NCBI RefSeq assembly: GCF_014651815.1
Contig: NZ_BMXP01000003.1
Location: 186,001 to 250,000, forward strand
Length of the DNA stretch: 64,000 nucleotides
Source: Alteromonas halophila
Lineage (GTDB): Bacteria > Pseudomonadota > Gammaproteobacteria > Enterobacterales > Alteromonadaceae
Direction: 5' to 3'
Shown here: positions 38,021-45,879 of the stretch, in pieces
How positions within the stretch are numbered: the first letter of the stretch is position 1
Layout of the letters: each line of letters opens with the position of its first letter
Made by a program: the position numbers and the translations under genes
Notes under the pieces: model-generated
What the model saw: the letters and a program-made list of their open reading frames with translations, nothing else
Told to the model about the DNA's origin: nothing
Database searches by the model: none

Positions 38021-39976
38021 ATGGCCTATTCCGCTGACAGTGCACAGTGCCTATCACGCATACTATCAAGTCTGGATTTGAGCGACCTGACTAAGAAGGA
38101 TGCTCAGTTATTTGAGGCGCGTCTGAGGCAGCATTTTGATGGACTGTTTAAACGATTCGTTGAGGTTTACGGGCATCAGTACGACTGCTACTGGCATTTA
38201 CAGGAACTTGTCCGCACCCTTAAAGAGGGAACAAAAAACCGTAAGGCCTCACTCAAGAAGCAGGATAAGCAGAAGCAGGCCAATACTCTGTGGTACCGGG
38301 ACGAGGAGCATGTGGGTATGGCCTGTTATGTCGATCTGATGGGACCCACCCTGAAAGACCTGCACAACAAAATCCCTTATTTTAAGGCGCTGGGCATTAC
38401 TTACCTGCACCTGATGCCACTGTATGACTCCCCCGAGGGCGACAGCGACGGCGGGTACGCGGTTTCTGATTACCGCAAGGTTAATCCCACACTGGGAACC
38501 ATGAGCGATCTGAAAAAGCTGGCCGAAGCACTAGAGAAAGCCGGCATTAATCTGATCCTCGACTTTGTGTTCAACCACACCTCTGACGAACACGCATGGG
38601 CAAAGGCCGCACTGGCAGGCGACAAAACCTATCAGGACTATTACTACATGTTTGATGACCGCACGCAGCCTGATCAGTACGAACAGACGCTGCGTGAAAT
38701 CTTTCCGCAAGTGCGGCGCGGCAGCTTTACGTTCAACGACACCCTGAATAAGTGGGTGTGGACCACGTTTAACAGCTTTCAGTGGGACCTGAATTATTCC
38801 AACCCGGCCGTATTTAATGCAATCACCTCTGAAATGCTGTTTCTGGCCAATATTGGCTGCGCGGGGCTGCGTCTTGATGCCCTGGCCTTTATCTGGAAAG
38901 AAGTCGGCACCAGTTGTGAGAGCCAGCCCAAAGCGCATACCTTAATTCAGGCGTTTAATTGCTGCCTGCAGATTGTTGCACCGGCCGTGGTATTTAAATC
39001 AGAAGCGATTGTGCATCCCGACGAAGTTCTGGAGTACGTACATAAAGATGAGTGTCAGCTGTCTTACAACCCGCTGTTAATGGCCCTGCTGTGGAACAGC
39101 CTGGCAACACGGAAGACCCGGCTGCTGACTGCTTCTATGCAAAAAAGCTTCGCCATCCCTAAAGACACAACCTGGGTAAACTATGTTCGCAGCCATGATG
39201 ATATTGGCTGGACGTTCGATGATGGTATGGCCGAGCAACTGGGTATTAACCCCTTTGATCACCGCTTCTTTCTCAATCAGTTTTTTACAGGTCGCTTTGA
39301 AGGCAGCTTTGCTAACGGCGTACCGTTTGCTGAGAACCCGTCTAACGGCGATTGCCGGGTATGTGGCTCGCTGGCGTCGCTGTGTGGTCTGGAGCAGGCA
39401 CTTAGCCAGCAGGATAATGCAGCGATAGACGATGCCATTGCGCGTATCCTGCTACTGTATGGCATTTCCTTCAGTATTGGCGGAATACCGCTTATCTACT
39501 CCGGAGATGAGCTGGCCATGCTCAATGACTACCGTTACCAGGATGATCCAAGCAAGCGTCATGATGACCGCTGGGTTCATCGCATTGCGGTCACTGACGC
39601 GGACATTGATCACGTGCTCTCAGCCCCGGCGCCCGATGAAACGTTGCAACAGCAGGTACAGCGCCGTGTATTTACTGCCATGCAGTCGATGCTAAACGTG
39701 CGCCGTGCGCACCCTGTGTTTGGCATTGCCCAAACCCGAATTCTGCACACCGGCAATGATCACTGTTTTGCGTTTGTGCGTGAACACGAAAATGGTCAGA
39801 TGCTGCTGGTAACCTGTAACTTCAGCGATACCATTCAGCAATGCGATGGCAGCGTACTAAACGCTGTGCAGCATAACGCCTGTGATGATTTACTCAGTGA
39901 CGCAACGTTGAACGGGCAGGAGCAATTCATCACCCTTCGCCCCTTGCAGCAGGCCTGGTGGCTGGTGGCGGGTTGA
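38021..39976 (+). CDS. Amylosucrase (GH13_4)
   Basis: Transfers glucose from sucrose to an alpha-1,4-glucan, releasing fructose. It has 651 residues in the full amylosucrase layout: an N-terminal helical domain, a (beta/alpha)8 barrel and a C-terminal domain. Catalytic residues fall at exactly the Neisseria polysaccharea numbers: nucleophile Asp286 (GLRLDALAF), acid/base Glu328 (FKSEAIV), and His392-Asp393 (RSHDDIGW). Start: ATG at 38021 with GGAGAG 5 nt upstream. A sucrose phosphorylase or hydrolase is less likely given the N-terminal domain and numbering. Released fructose can be used by the fructokinase at 53269. Confidence 0.92.
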   Translation: MAYSADSAQCLSRILSSLDLSDLTKKDAQLFEARLRQHFDGLFKRFVEVYGHQYDCYWHLQELVRTLKEGTKNRKASLKKQDKQKQANTLWYRDEEHVGMACYVDLMGPTLKDLHNKIPYFKALGITYLHLMPLYDSPEGDSDGGYAVSDYRKVNPTLGTMSDLKKLAEALEKAGINLILDFVFNHTSDEHAWAKAALAGDKTYQDYYYMFDDRTQPDQYEQTLREIFPQVRRGSFTFNDTLNKWVWTTFNSFQWDLNYSNPAVFNAITSEMLFLANIGCAGLRLDALAFIWKEVGTSCESQPKAHTLIQAFNCCLQIVAPAVVFKSEAIVHPDEVLEYVHKDECQLSYNPLLMALLWNSLATRKTRLLTASMQKSFAIPKDTTWVNYVRSHDDIGWTFDDGMAEQLGINPFDHRFFLNQFFTGRFEGSFANGVPFAENPSNGDCRVCGSLASLCGLEQALSQQDNAAIDDAIARILLLYGISFSIGGIPLIYSGDELAMLNDYRYQDDPSKRHDDRWVHRIAVTDADIDHVLSAPAPDETLQQQVQRRVFTAMQSMLNVRRAHPVFGIAQTRILHTGNDHCFAFVREHENGQMLLVTCNFSDTIQQCDGSVLNAVQHNACDDLLSDATLNGQEQFITLRPLQQAWWLVAG

Positions 39977-40182
39977 TCGGTAGCTGGGCGGGACATCGCT
40001 GATACTGACGTGCCATAAGAACTTTTTTGCTTTATTTTACGTTGAGTTACCGGTGAATTAAGTAAACAGAGCGTCATCTTCAGACAGCTTGACTATACTC
40101 AATAGCGAACTACAGACAGCGCAATCAGCGCATCGACGTTTAACACCATGGACTGGTGTATTATTAGCATTGAAGGATAGTG

Positions 40183-40383
40183 ATGGACGTTTCTGATCAG
40201 CTTGAGTATCTCTGCCCACATTGTGGCAGCCTGAACCAGCTTGTTGGTGTTATTGATATGTACCGCGAGCAAACCGCGTTTTGTCAGCATTGTCGGACGA
40301 AACTTGAAATCGTCCCCGCCAATGGGCTGGATAAAATAATAAACCTGATTGTGACGGTGGCAGAAGATACGCCAGTGCGCTGA
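40183..40383 (+). CDS. Small zinc-ribbon protein (CPxCG type)
   Basis: A 66-residue protein with CPHC near residue 11 and CQHC near residue 34, a two-knuckle zinc-ribbon pattern like small CPxCG cysteine-rich proteins. The C-terminal 25 residues are hydrophobic enough for an amphipathic helix. Start: ATG at 40183 after AAGGAT; the GTG just before it is less likely. A short inverted repeat ACACCA / TGGTGT (40143-40159) lies about 25 bp upstream and may be an operator. Function unknown. Confidence 0.6.
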   Translation: MDVSDQLEYLCPHCGSLNQLVGVIDMYREQTAFCQHCRTKLEIVPANGLDKIINLIVTVAEDTPVR

Positions 40384-40403
40384 ACAACACACTGGCAAAA
40401 GCT

Positions 40404-41099
40404 TTACCCTTTCTGGGCAGCGAAGAACTCCCGGCGTAGCTCTTTATCCTGCAGAAACTGTCCGCCCAGCGCCGAGGTGCGGGTGTACGAGTTGGTATCC
40501 CGAATGCCTCGCGCTTTCACACAATAGTGTGTTGCATTAATCGTCACTGCGACATCGTCTGTACCTGACAAGGTCTGAATTGCCACCATGACCTGCTGGG
40601 TCAGGCGCTCCTGAACCTGGGGTCGCTGTGCAAAGAAACCGACCAGCCGGTTAAGCTTGGATAATCCGAGCACCGTTTGCTTAGGAATATATGACACACT
40701 GACCGTACCATCGATGGTCACAAAGTGATGCTCACAAGTGCTGGTCAGGCTGATATCAGAAACCTGCACAGGCTGCGACAGCTGCATCTTATTTTCGATC
40801 TGCGTAATTTTGGGAAAGTTGCGGTAATCAAGCCCGGAAAACAGCTCGTTCACATACATTTTCGCAATGCGGGCAGGTGTATCCATCAGGCTGTCATCTG
40901 CCAGATCAAGTCCTAGCGTAGTAATAATATCACGCATTGAGGCTTCAATTCGGGTACGCTTTTGTTCATCGGACAGCCCGGTATCCACCATTGGCGTTTC
41001 AAGGCCACTGGCTTCCAGCGCATTTCTGACCATCATCGCTTCATTTGAAATCGCCTGATCAAGTGCATTGCGTACAAGTACTGCTTCTTTTGCTAACAT
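40404..41099 (-). CDS. folE: GTP cyclohydrolase I
   Basis: Makes 7,8-dihydroneopterin triphosphate, the first step to folate and tetrahydromonapterin. It has 231 residues. Zinc ligands are in STCEHHF and [23 protein letters not shown] and [15 protein letters not shown] are conserved. The N-terminus is odd: [10 protein letters not shown] is repeated 15 residues later as [10 protein letters not shown], while E. coli has a single such segment before GLETP. It is divergent from folM, which uses pterin products, across a region with two perfect inverted repeats. Confidence 0.95.
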   Translation of the reverse strand: MLAKEAVLVRNALDQAISNEAMMVRNALEASGLETPMVDTGLSDEQKRTRIEASMRDIITTLGLDLADDSLMDTPARIAKMYVNELFSGLDYRNFPKITQIENKMQLSQPVQVSDISLTSTCEHHFVTIDGTVSVSYIPKQTVLGLSKLNRLVGFFAQRPQVQERLTQQVMVAIQTLSGTDDVAVTINATHYCVKARGIRDTNSYTRTSALGGQFLQDKELRREFFAAQKG

Positions 41100-41133
41100 T
41101 GGGTAATTCCCGTAACTTCTACGTATTTTTTGC

Positions 41134-41162
41134 TCTTATACGCGTAATAACGGCGTATAAGA
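41134..41162. promoter_or_regulatory. Perfect 10-bp inverted repeat between folE and folM
   Basis: TCTTATACGC (41134-41143) and GCGTATAAGA (41153-41162), 9-bp spacer, 35 bp from the folE start. Each arm contains a TATAAG -10-like hexamer pointing outward. A regulator bound here could control both genes. Confidence 0.55.
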
Positions 41163-41180
41163 TTAATCCTGTCATGCCCG

Positions 41181-41210
41181 CTGGCATTAATTAAATTTAA
41201 GTAATGCCAG
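41181..41210. promoter_or_regulatory. Perfect 9-bp inverted repeat upstream of folM
   Basis: CTGGCATTA (41181-41189) and TAATGCCAG (41202-41210) around a 12-bp AT-rich centre, 53 bp before the folM start. It has no T-run in either direction, so an operator is likelier than a terminator. It is unrelated in sequence to the repeat at 41134. Confidence 0.5.
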
Positions 41211-41262
41211 ATAACATGCCGACAAGGCGCAAACGCTGACAATTAGCTATCAGGAGTCTGAC

Positions 41263-41976
41263 TTGCCGTACCCTATTTTTATCACCGGTGCCACGCAACG
41301 ACTGGGTCTGGCCATCGCCCGCGACCTGCTTTCACAGGACACCCCGGTTATTTTCACCTATCGCACCCCTAAACCCAGTGTAGACGAGCTTGTCCATAAA
41401 GGCGCCATTGCGGTGAAGGCGGATTTTAGCACTCAGGCGGCTATTGATCGAGCAATCCTTGAGGTTAAGGCAGCTTGCGACGGACTGCGCGCGATCATCC
41501 ACAATGCGTCTGACTGGGCTCCGGAAACCACCGATGAGTCAGACGGTGCGCGAATAGCCCGCATGATGGCAGTACATGCCAGTGCGCCCTACTGCATAAA
41601 TAAAGCGCTTGCGTCATACCTTAGCAAGACTGAAGGCATTGCCGATATTATTCACATGACCGATTTAGTGCAGGAGACCGGCAGCGAGAAACACCTTGCC
41701 TATGCGGCCAGCAAAGCTGCACTGCATAACCTGACCTTGTCCTTCTCCCGCGCACTGGCGCCGGAAATTAAAGTGAACAGTATCGCGCCATCACTGCTGA
41801 TGTTTAACGAGGGTGACGATGAAGCATACCGTGAGCGCGCCAGCGCCAAATTTCTTTTACCGCCAGCACCCGGTGCGCACGAAGCTGTGAATGCCGTCAA
41901 CTTTGTCTTAGGCAGTGACTATATGACAGGCCAGACAATACACTTAAACGGTGGCCGGCCACTGAAGAACTGTTAG
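41263..41976 (+). CDS. folM: Dihydromonapterin reductase / dihydrofolate reductase FolM
   Basis: A short-chain dehydrogenase of 237 residues that reduces dihydromonapterin (and weakly dihydrofolate) with NADPH. Seen: the variant nucleotide motif FITGATQRLGLAIA, NASDW, and the catalytic YAASKAAL. The GNPA-type C-terminal IHLNGGRPLK is typical of FolM. Start: TTG at 41263, decided by AGGAG 6 nt upstream; no ATG fits. Divergent from folE, as in other gammaproteobacteria that make monapterin. Confidence 0.87.
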   Translation: MPYPIFITGATQRLGLAIARDLLSQDTPVIFTYRTPKPSVDELVHKGAIAVKADFSTQAAIDRAILEVKAACDGLRAIIHNASDWAPETTDESDGARIARMMAVHASAPYCINKALASYLSKTEGIADIIHMTDLVQETGSEKHLAYAASKAALHNLTLSFSRALAPEIKVNSIAPSLLMFNEGDDEAYRERASAKFLLPPAPGAHEAVNAVNFVLGSDYMTGQTIHLNGGRPLKNC

Positions 41977-42061
41977 CGGTGCTTTTGAACCGTCGTCACT
42001 GACAGTTGTCACAGAATACCGCATGGCTATAATCAGCGTTTTTACCGGATGAGTATTACCT

Positions 42062-43141
42062 ATGCACGCGACCCGCGCCCTGTTGCCTGAGTGGACATCC
42101 CTTGATGCCATTATGCTGGCCTGGCCCCATATCGAAACCGACTGGTCGCCCTGGCTTGAGGCGGCGCGCAACACTTATGTTAATGTCATTGCTGCGATTA
42201 ACCGTTATCACGCAGGCGTTATCCTGTTGTGTGCGCCACAGGATATTCAGGATGTGAAAAGCCGTCTGGCCGACAATGCCCGGGTGCTAATCGTACCGGC
42301 CTCATACAACGACACCTGGGTACGGGATTACGGCTTTCTTACCTGCGGTGCGCCCAATAGCGATGACACAGAATGCGTACCGGTTGAGTTCAGGTTTAAT
42401 GGCTGGGGTGAGAAGTTCGATGCCACCCAGGACAATATGGCAAACCAGCGGTATTTCAGCCAGCTGTGTCAGGCGCCGATGCACTCGAGTCCCGTCGTAA
42501 TGGAAGGCGGCGCATTGGAAATTGATGAAAATGGGCACCTGATCACCACATCGCAATGTCTGTTAAACCCGAAACGTAATGGCGCTATGTCACTGGAACG
42601 CTACGCAGCGACGCTTCGTGAAATGCTCGGCTGCAAGCAGGTCACTGTGCTGACTAACGGACATCTGGAGGGCGATGATACCGACGGCCACATTGATACG
42701 CTGGTACGCTTTACACCGAATCGGGGGCTGGTCATCCAGGCCGCCGACAACCGGCCGGATGACAGCCATCACCCCGGACTAACGGCATTATGTGAGGAGT
42801 GTTCAGCGCACTTCCCGGAGCACCAGCAGTTTCGACTACCGCTGCCACAGATGTACAATGAGGAGGGCGAGCGATTACCCGCCTCGTATGCAAACTTTTT
42901 AATCTGCAACCGCGCAGTACTGTTACCCGTGTACGGGCAACCGGAAGACAGCCTCGCCATCGACGTGATCCAGCGTGCTTTTCCTGATCACATCGTAGAG
43001 CCGATTGACTGCTCGGTACTGGTCAGGCAATTTGGCAGCCTGCACTGTATTTCAATGCAGGTACCGGTCAACACCCTGAAACCCGAAATCGTAAGCGCAT
43101 TACAGCAAGGAGTGACATTTTATGACATCCAGCACGATTAA
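42062..43141 (+). CDS. aguA: Agmatine deiminase
   Basis: Hydrolyses agmatine to N-carbamoylputrescine. A 359-residue member of the guanidino-group modifying fold. Seen: SYNDTWVRDYGFL (substrate Asp), MEGGALEID, GHIDTLVRF with the catalytic His, and catalytic Cys329 in GSLHCISMQVP. It overlaps aguB by 20 bp, so the two steps of putrescine formation are translationally coupled. Confidence 0.93.
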   Translation: MHATRALLPEWTSLDAIMLAWPHIETDWSPWLEAARNTYVNVIAAINRYHAGVILLCAPQDIQDVKSRLADNARVLIVPASYNDTWVRDYGFLTCGAPNSDDTECVPVEFRFNGWGEKFDATQDNMANQRYFSQLCQAPMHSSPVVMEGGALEIDENGHLITTSQCLLNPKRNGAMSLERYAATLREMLGCKQVTVLTNGHLEGDDTDGHIDTLVRFTPNRGLVIQAADNRPDDSHHPGLTALCEECSAHFPEHQQFRLPLPQMYNEEGERLPASYANFLICNRAVLLPVYGQPEDSLAIDVIQRAFPDHIVEPIDCSVLVRQFGSLHCISMQVPVNTLKPEIVSALQQGVTFYDIQHD

Positions 43142-44015
43142 GGTCGGCGTCGTACAGCAGGCTGTCGCAGACAACGACAAAGCGACAAACTGGGAAAACA
43201 GTGCCAGACGGGTTGCCGAACTGGCTTCACAGGGGTGCGAGTGTATCCTGTTACAGGAGCTGCACAGCACGCTGTACTTTTGTCAGAACGAAGATACGGA
43301 TGCCTTTGATCTGGCAGAACCTATTCCGGGTCCGGCCACCGAGTTTTTTGGTGCGCTGGCTGAAAAGCACAACATCGTGCTGGTGACCTCATTATTTGAA
43401 AAGCGCGGCTCCGGGCTGTACCACAATACCGCCGTGGTGTTTGACCGCAGCCGTGAAATAGCGGGTAAGTACCGCAAAATGCACATTCCTGATGACCCCG
43501 GATTTTACGAAAAATTCTACTTCACACCGGGCGATACTGGCTTTACGCCTATCGACACCAGTATCGGCAAACTGGGCGTGCTGGTGTGCTGGGATCAGTG
43601 GTACCCCGAAGCCGCCAGACTGATGGCAATGGCAGGCGCAGACTTACTGTTTTACCCCACTGCCATTGGCTGGGATGTGAATGACAGCGATGAGGAGCAG
43701 GCGCGTCAGTTCGGTGCCTGGCAAACCATTCAGCGCGGCCATGCTGTTGCCAACTCGGTACCGGTAATTGTTGCCAACCGCACCGGCTTTGAAGTGTCTC
43801 CCACGCCTAACGACCCGGGCATTCAGTTTTGGGGGCAAAGCTTTATTGCCGGTCCTCAGGGCGAAATTCTGGCGCAGGCCGACAGTGACCAGGAACAGAA
43901 CCTGTGTGTCGAGCTGGACATGACCCGTACTGAAAAGATTAAACGTATCTGGCCGTATTTCCGCGACCGCCGTATCGATGCGTATGATGATCTGACCCGA
44001 CGCTGGCGGGACTAA
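43122..44015 (+). CDS. aguB: N-carbamoylputrescine amidase
   Basis: Second step: N-carbamoylputrescine to putrescine, CO2 and ammonia. A 297-residue nitrilase-superfamily enzyme with the catalytic triad visible: Glu in LLQELHST, Lys in KYRKMHIPD, and Cys156 in LVCWDQWYPEA. The start ATG at 43122 lies inside the end of aguA. Together they form the agmatine route to polyamines. Confidence 0.94.
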   Translation: MTSSTIKVGVVQQAVADNDKATNWENSARRVAELASQGCECILLQELHSTLYFCQNEDTDAFDLAEPIPGPATEFFGALAEKHNIVLVTSLFEKRGSGLYHNTAVVFDRSREIAGKYRKMHIPDDPGFYEKFYFTPGDTGFTPIDTSIGKLGVLVCWDQWYPEAARLMAMAGADLLFYPTAIGWDVNDSDEEQARQFGAWQTIQRGHAVANSVPVIVANRTGFEVSPTPNDPGIQFWGQSFIAGPQGEILAQADSDQEQNLCVELDMTRTEKIKRIWPYFRDRRIDAYDDLTRRWRD

Positions 44016-44069
44016 TTAGGTAGTCAGGCAGCGGGCGGTTGCAAATGGGCATAACCCGGTTGCCTGACC

Positions 44070-44405
44070 CTACGCTACCGCCAGCCGTCGTGCCCAGTTC
44101 CCCTGATTTTCTGCCTCACAGGCTTCTTCTGTATCGAAGGCGATCTGCCTGTCACGGTCTGACAGCCTGACATTGATGGACAGTAACGCTTCATACACAC
44201 TGTTGCGCATAGCCTGCGTGTCTGCCTGCTCCAGATTTGCCTGCGTATCAAACACACAGATAATTAGCAGCGACTGAGGAAAGCGCCGGTAATTCACCAC
44301 ATGGGTTAGCCAAACAAAGCCGTTGTGAGTTTCCAGCGCGGCCTCACAGGCATCGGTCAGGGCCGAGCTGATGGCATTATCCATTTTTTTATCGGATTTT
44401 TTCAT
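44070..44405 (-). CDS. Conserved gammaproteobacterial protein of unknown function
   Basis: A 111-residue soluble protein, MKKSDKKMDNAISSALTD at the start, with GFVWLTHVVNY, FPQSLLIICVFDT and a C-terminal FDTEEACEAENQGNWARRL. From memory this resembles small Alteromonadales/Shewanella proteins sometimes mislabelled Fis-like regulators; I see no helix-turn-helix. Between aguB (convergent) and the unknown gene at 44507 (divergent). No function can be assigned. Confidence 0.65.
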   Translation of the reverse strand: MKKSDKKMDNAISSALTDACEAALETHNGFVWLTHVVNYRRFPQSLLIICVFDTQANLEQADTQAMRNSVYEALLSINVRLSDRDRQIAFDTEEACEAENQGNWARRLAVA

Positions 44406-44506
44406 TCATTCCCCCTCGCCACATTCAGGGTCGATAAATAGTTCATCATGGTACATCTCATGCTTTATTCCGGTTCATTGTTTCTCAGAAAGGCTCTCAT
44501 AACGCC

Positions 44507-45142
44507 ATGATCATATCCAATCAGACGAGTTTACTGGATTACCTGAATAACCCTGAGTCAGCGCAAAACACACTCAGTGAACTGGCAAATTCGCCTGGCA
44601 AAGCGCAGCTCGCGCAGGAAACCAAAGCTTTAACCGAGCCTGCCAGTGAGGCGGGGATCCAGGACATGCTCGAAAAAATTGAAGCCGGAGACAGCAGCGT
44701 GTCACTGACCACCATCGGCAATATGCTGGAGCATTATAAGTCAAAGGTCTCCGCTGACCTGCAAGACATTGCCGCTAACCTGAACGCGCCGGTTGCTTTT
44801 GAGAGGCAGGATGACCGCTGGGTAGTCACGCAGCCTGAAGGACAGCGCGAGGATAAGACTCTGTCTCGTATGCAGCAGTATCTGGATAAAGATACGCGTC
44901 TGACACAACGATTAAGTCAGATTAACCAGCTGGCAGAAATGCATGAGCTGGGGCAGGCCAGAGAGCACGCCAATACCCTAAAAGCGCAGGGTGTTGAGGA
45001 TGACGCAATTGTGGATTTTCTTAGCAACGCCCGCCAGCAAATCTTCGCTGAGGACAGCCTGACGTTCACCGGTAACACACTAACAGCAAACGCCGAACAA
45101 ACCGCACAAACCCTGTTTGATGCGATTAGTACGTCGTCCTGA
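44507..45142 (+). CDS. Hypothetical soluble protein
   Basis: A 211-residue protein, acidic, rich in Gln, Ala and Glu, almost entirely helical by inspection, with no cysteine, signal peptide or membrane segment. Short coiled-coil-like stretches are at about residues 120-160 (MQQYLDKDTRLTQRLSQINQ). I do not recognise the family. Ribosome-binding site AGAAAGG about 14 nt upstream is only moderate. It is a single gene between unrelated neighbours, but the long open frame and codon use support it. Confidence 0.6.
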   Translation: MIISNQTSLLDYLNNPESAQNTLSELANSPGKAQLAQETKALTEPASEAGIQDMLEKIEAGDSSVSLTTIGNMLEHYKSKVSADLQDIAANLNAPVAFERQDDRWVVTQPEGQREDKTLSRMQQYLDKDTRLTQRLSQINQLAEMHELGQAREHANTLKAQGVEDDAIVDFLSNARQQIFAEDSLTFTGNTLTANAEQTAQTLFDAISTSS

Positions 45143-45174
45143 CAATGAGGCCCTCTATCTTCTCACGGCTTACG

Positions 45175-45879
45175 TTATGTGACCGCCACGACCCGCTCAT
45201 CATATAGCATATAACACTGACGCTGACGTTCGGGGGCAAGGGCGAGCAACGCCTCATCATTGACATCGAGCCCCCCGGTGTACTGGCCGAAGGCGGGCAT
45301 AATCAGCATATGCGGCGTCACCACAAAACACTTGCCACGGTAGCGGCGCCGCGAGACCACCTGCCGGCATTTCGGATGGTAATGGCCAATCACCTGATAC
45401 GTGGCCGTGTCGTCGGGTTCGTGGGTGAATGTAACGGTCTTGTGGGTGACGGTTGTCACAGCCTCGCCTGGCAACTCAGTCGGAATATCGGGATCGTGGT
45501 TTCCTTCCACCCAATACCACTGACGCACGGTGGCCACCAGTGTCGCCAGCGCCTGCTGATCATCGGTCGTCATGCGGGGCAGGCTTTGCGCGTCATGAAA
45601 GCTGTCACCCAGGCTTATTACGGTCGCGGGCCGGTACGCATCAATTACTTCATCTAACCGTGACAGTGTTGCCCGGGTGTCCAGTGCAGGCAAAGGATTT
45701 CCCTTGCTATGCAGGTAGCTGCCTTTCTCAAAGTGCAGATCAGAGACCACCAGCGCGTCTTTTTCGGGCAGGTAGGCAACACCGCGGGCATCGAGCAGCC
45801 AGGCCATGCCGGCGAAGCGCACCAGTGTTCCCTGGCGGTTGCGTAATACGTTGGATATCCACTGTTCAGTCACCGCCAC
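45175..45879 (-). CDS. pdeM: Ligase-associated DNA damage response endonuclease PdeM
   Basis: A 234-residue calcineurin-like metallophosphoesterase. Metal motifs are in order: VVSDLHFEKGS (D-x-H), ISLGDSFHD, VEGNHDPD (GNHD), TFTHEPD and VIGHYHPK (GHxH). It belongs to the ligase-associated repair cluster and would cut damaged DNA before ligation (family inference). Its 5' end overlaps the helicase gene by 14 bp (45866-45879), so they are coupled. Confidence 0.88.
   Translation of the reverse strand: MAVTEQWISNVLRNRQGTLVRFAGMAWLLDARGVAYLPEKDALVVSDLHFEKGSYLHSKGNPLPALDTRATLSRLDEVIDAYRPATVISLGDSFHDAQSLPRMTTDDQQALATLVATVRQWYWVEGNHDPDIPTELPGEAVTTVTHKTVTFTHEPDDTATYQVIGHYHPKCRQVVSRRRYRGKCFVVTPHMLIMPAFGQYTGGLDVNDEALLALAPERQRQCYMLYDERVVAVT

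Noticed and set aside
40404..41099. A second start for folE at the internal Met pair (residue 22-23)
   Set aside because: It would remove the segment that aligns with the conserved KEA-LV--AL N-terminus; the ATG at 41099 gives the better alignment, though the duplication leaves some doubt.
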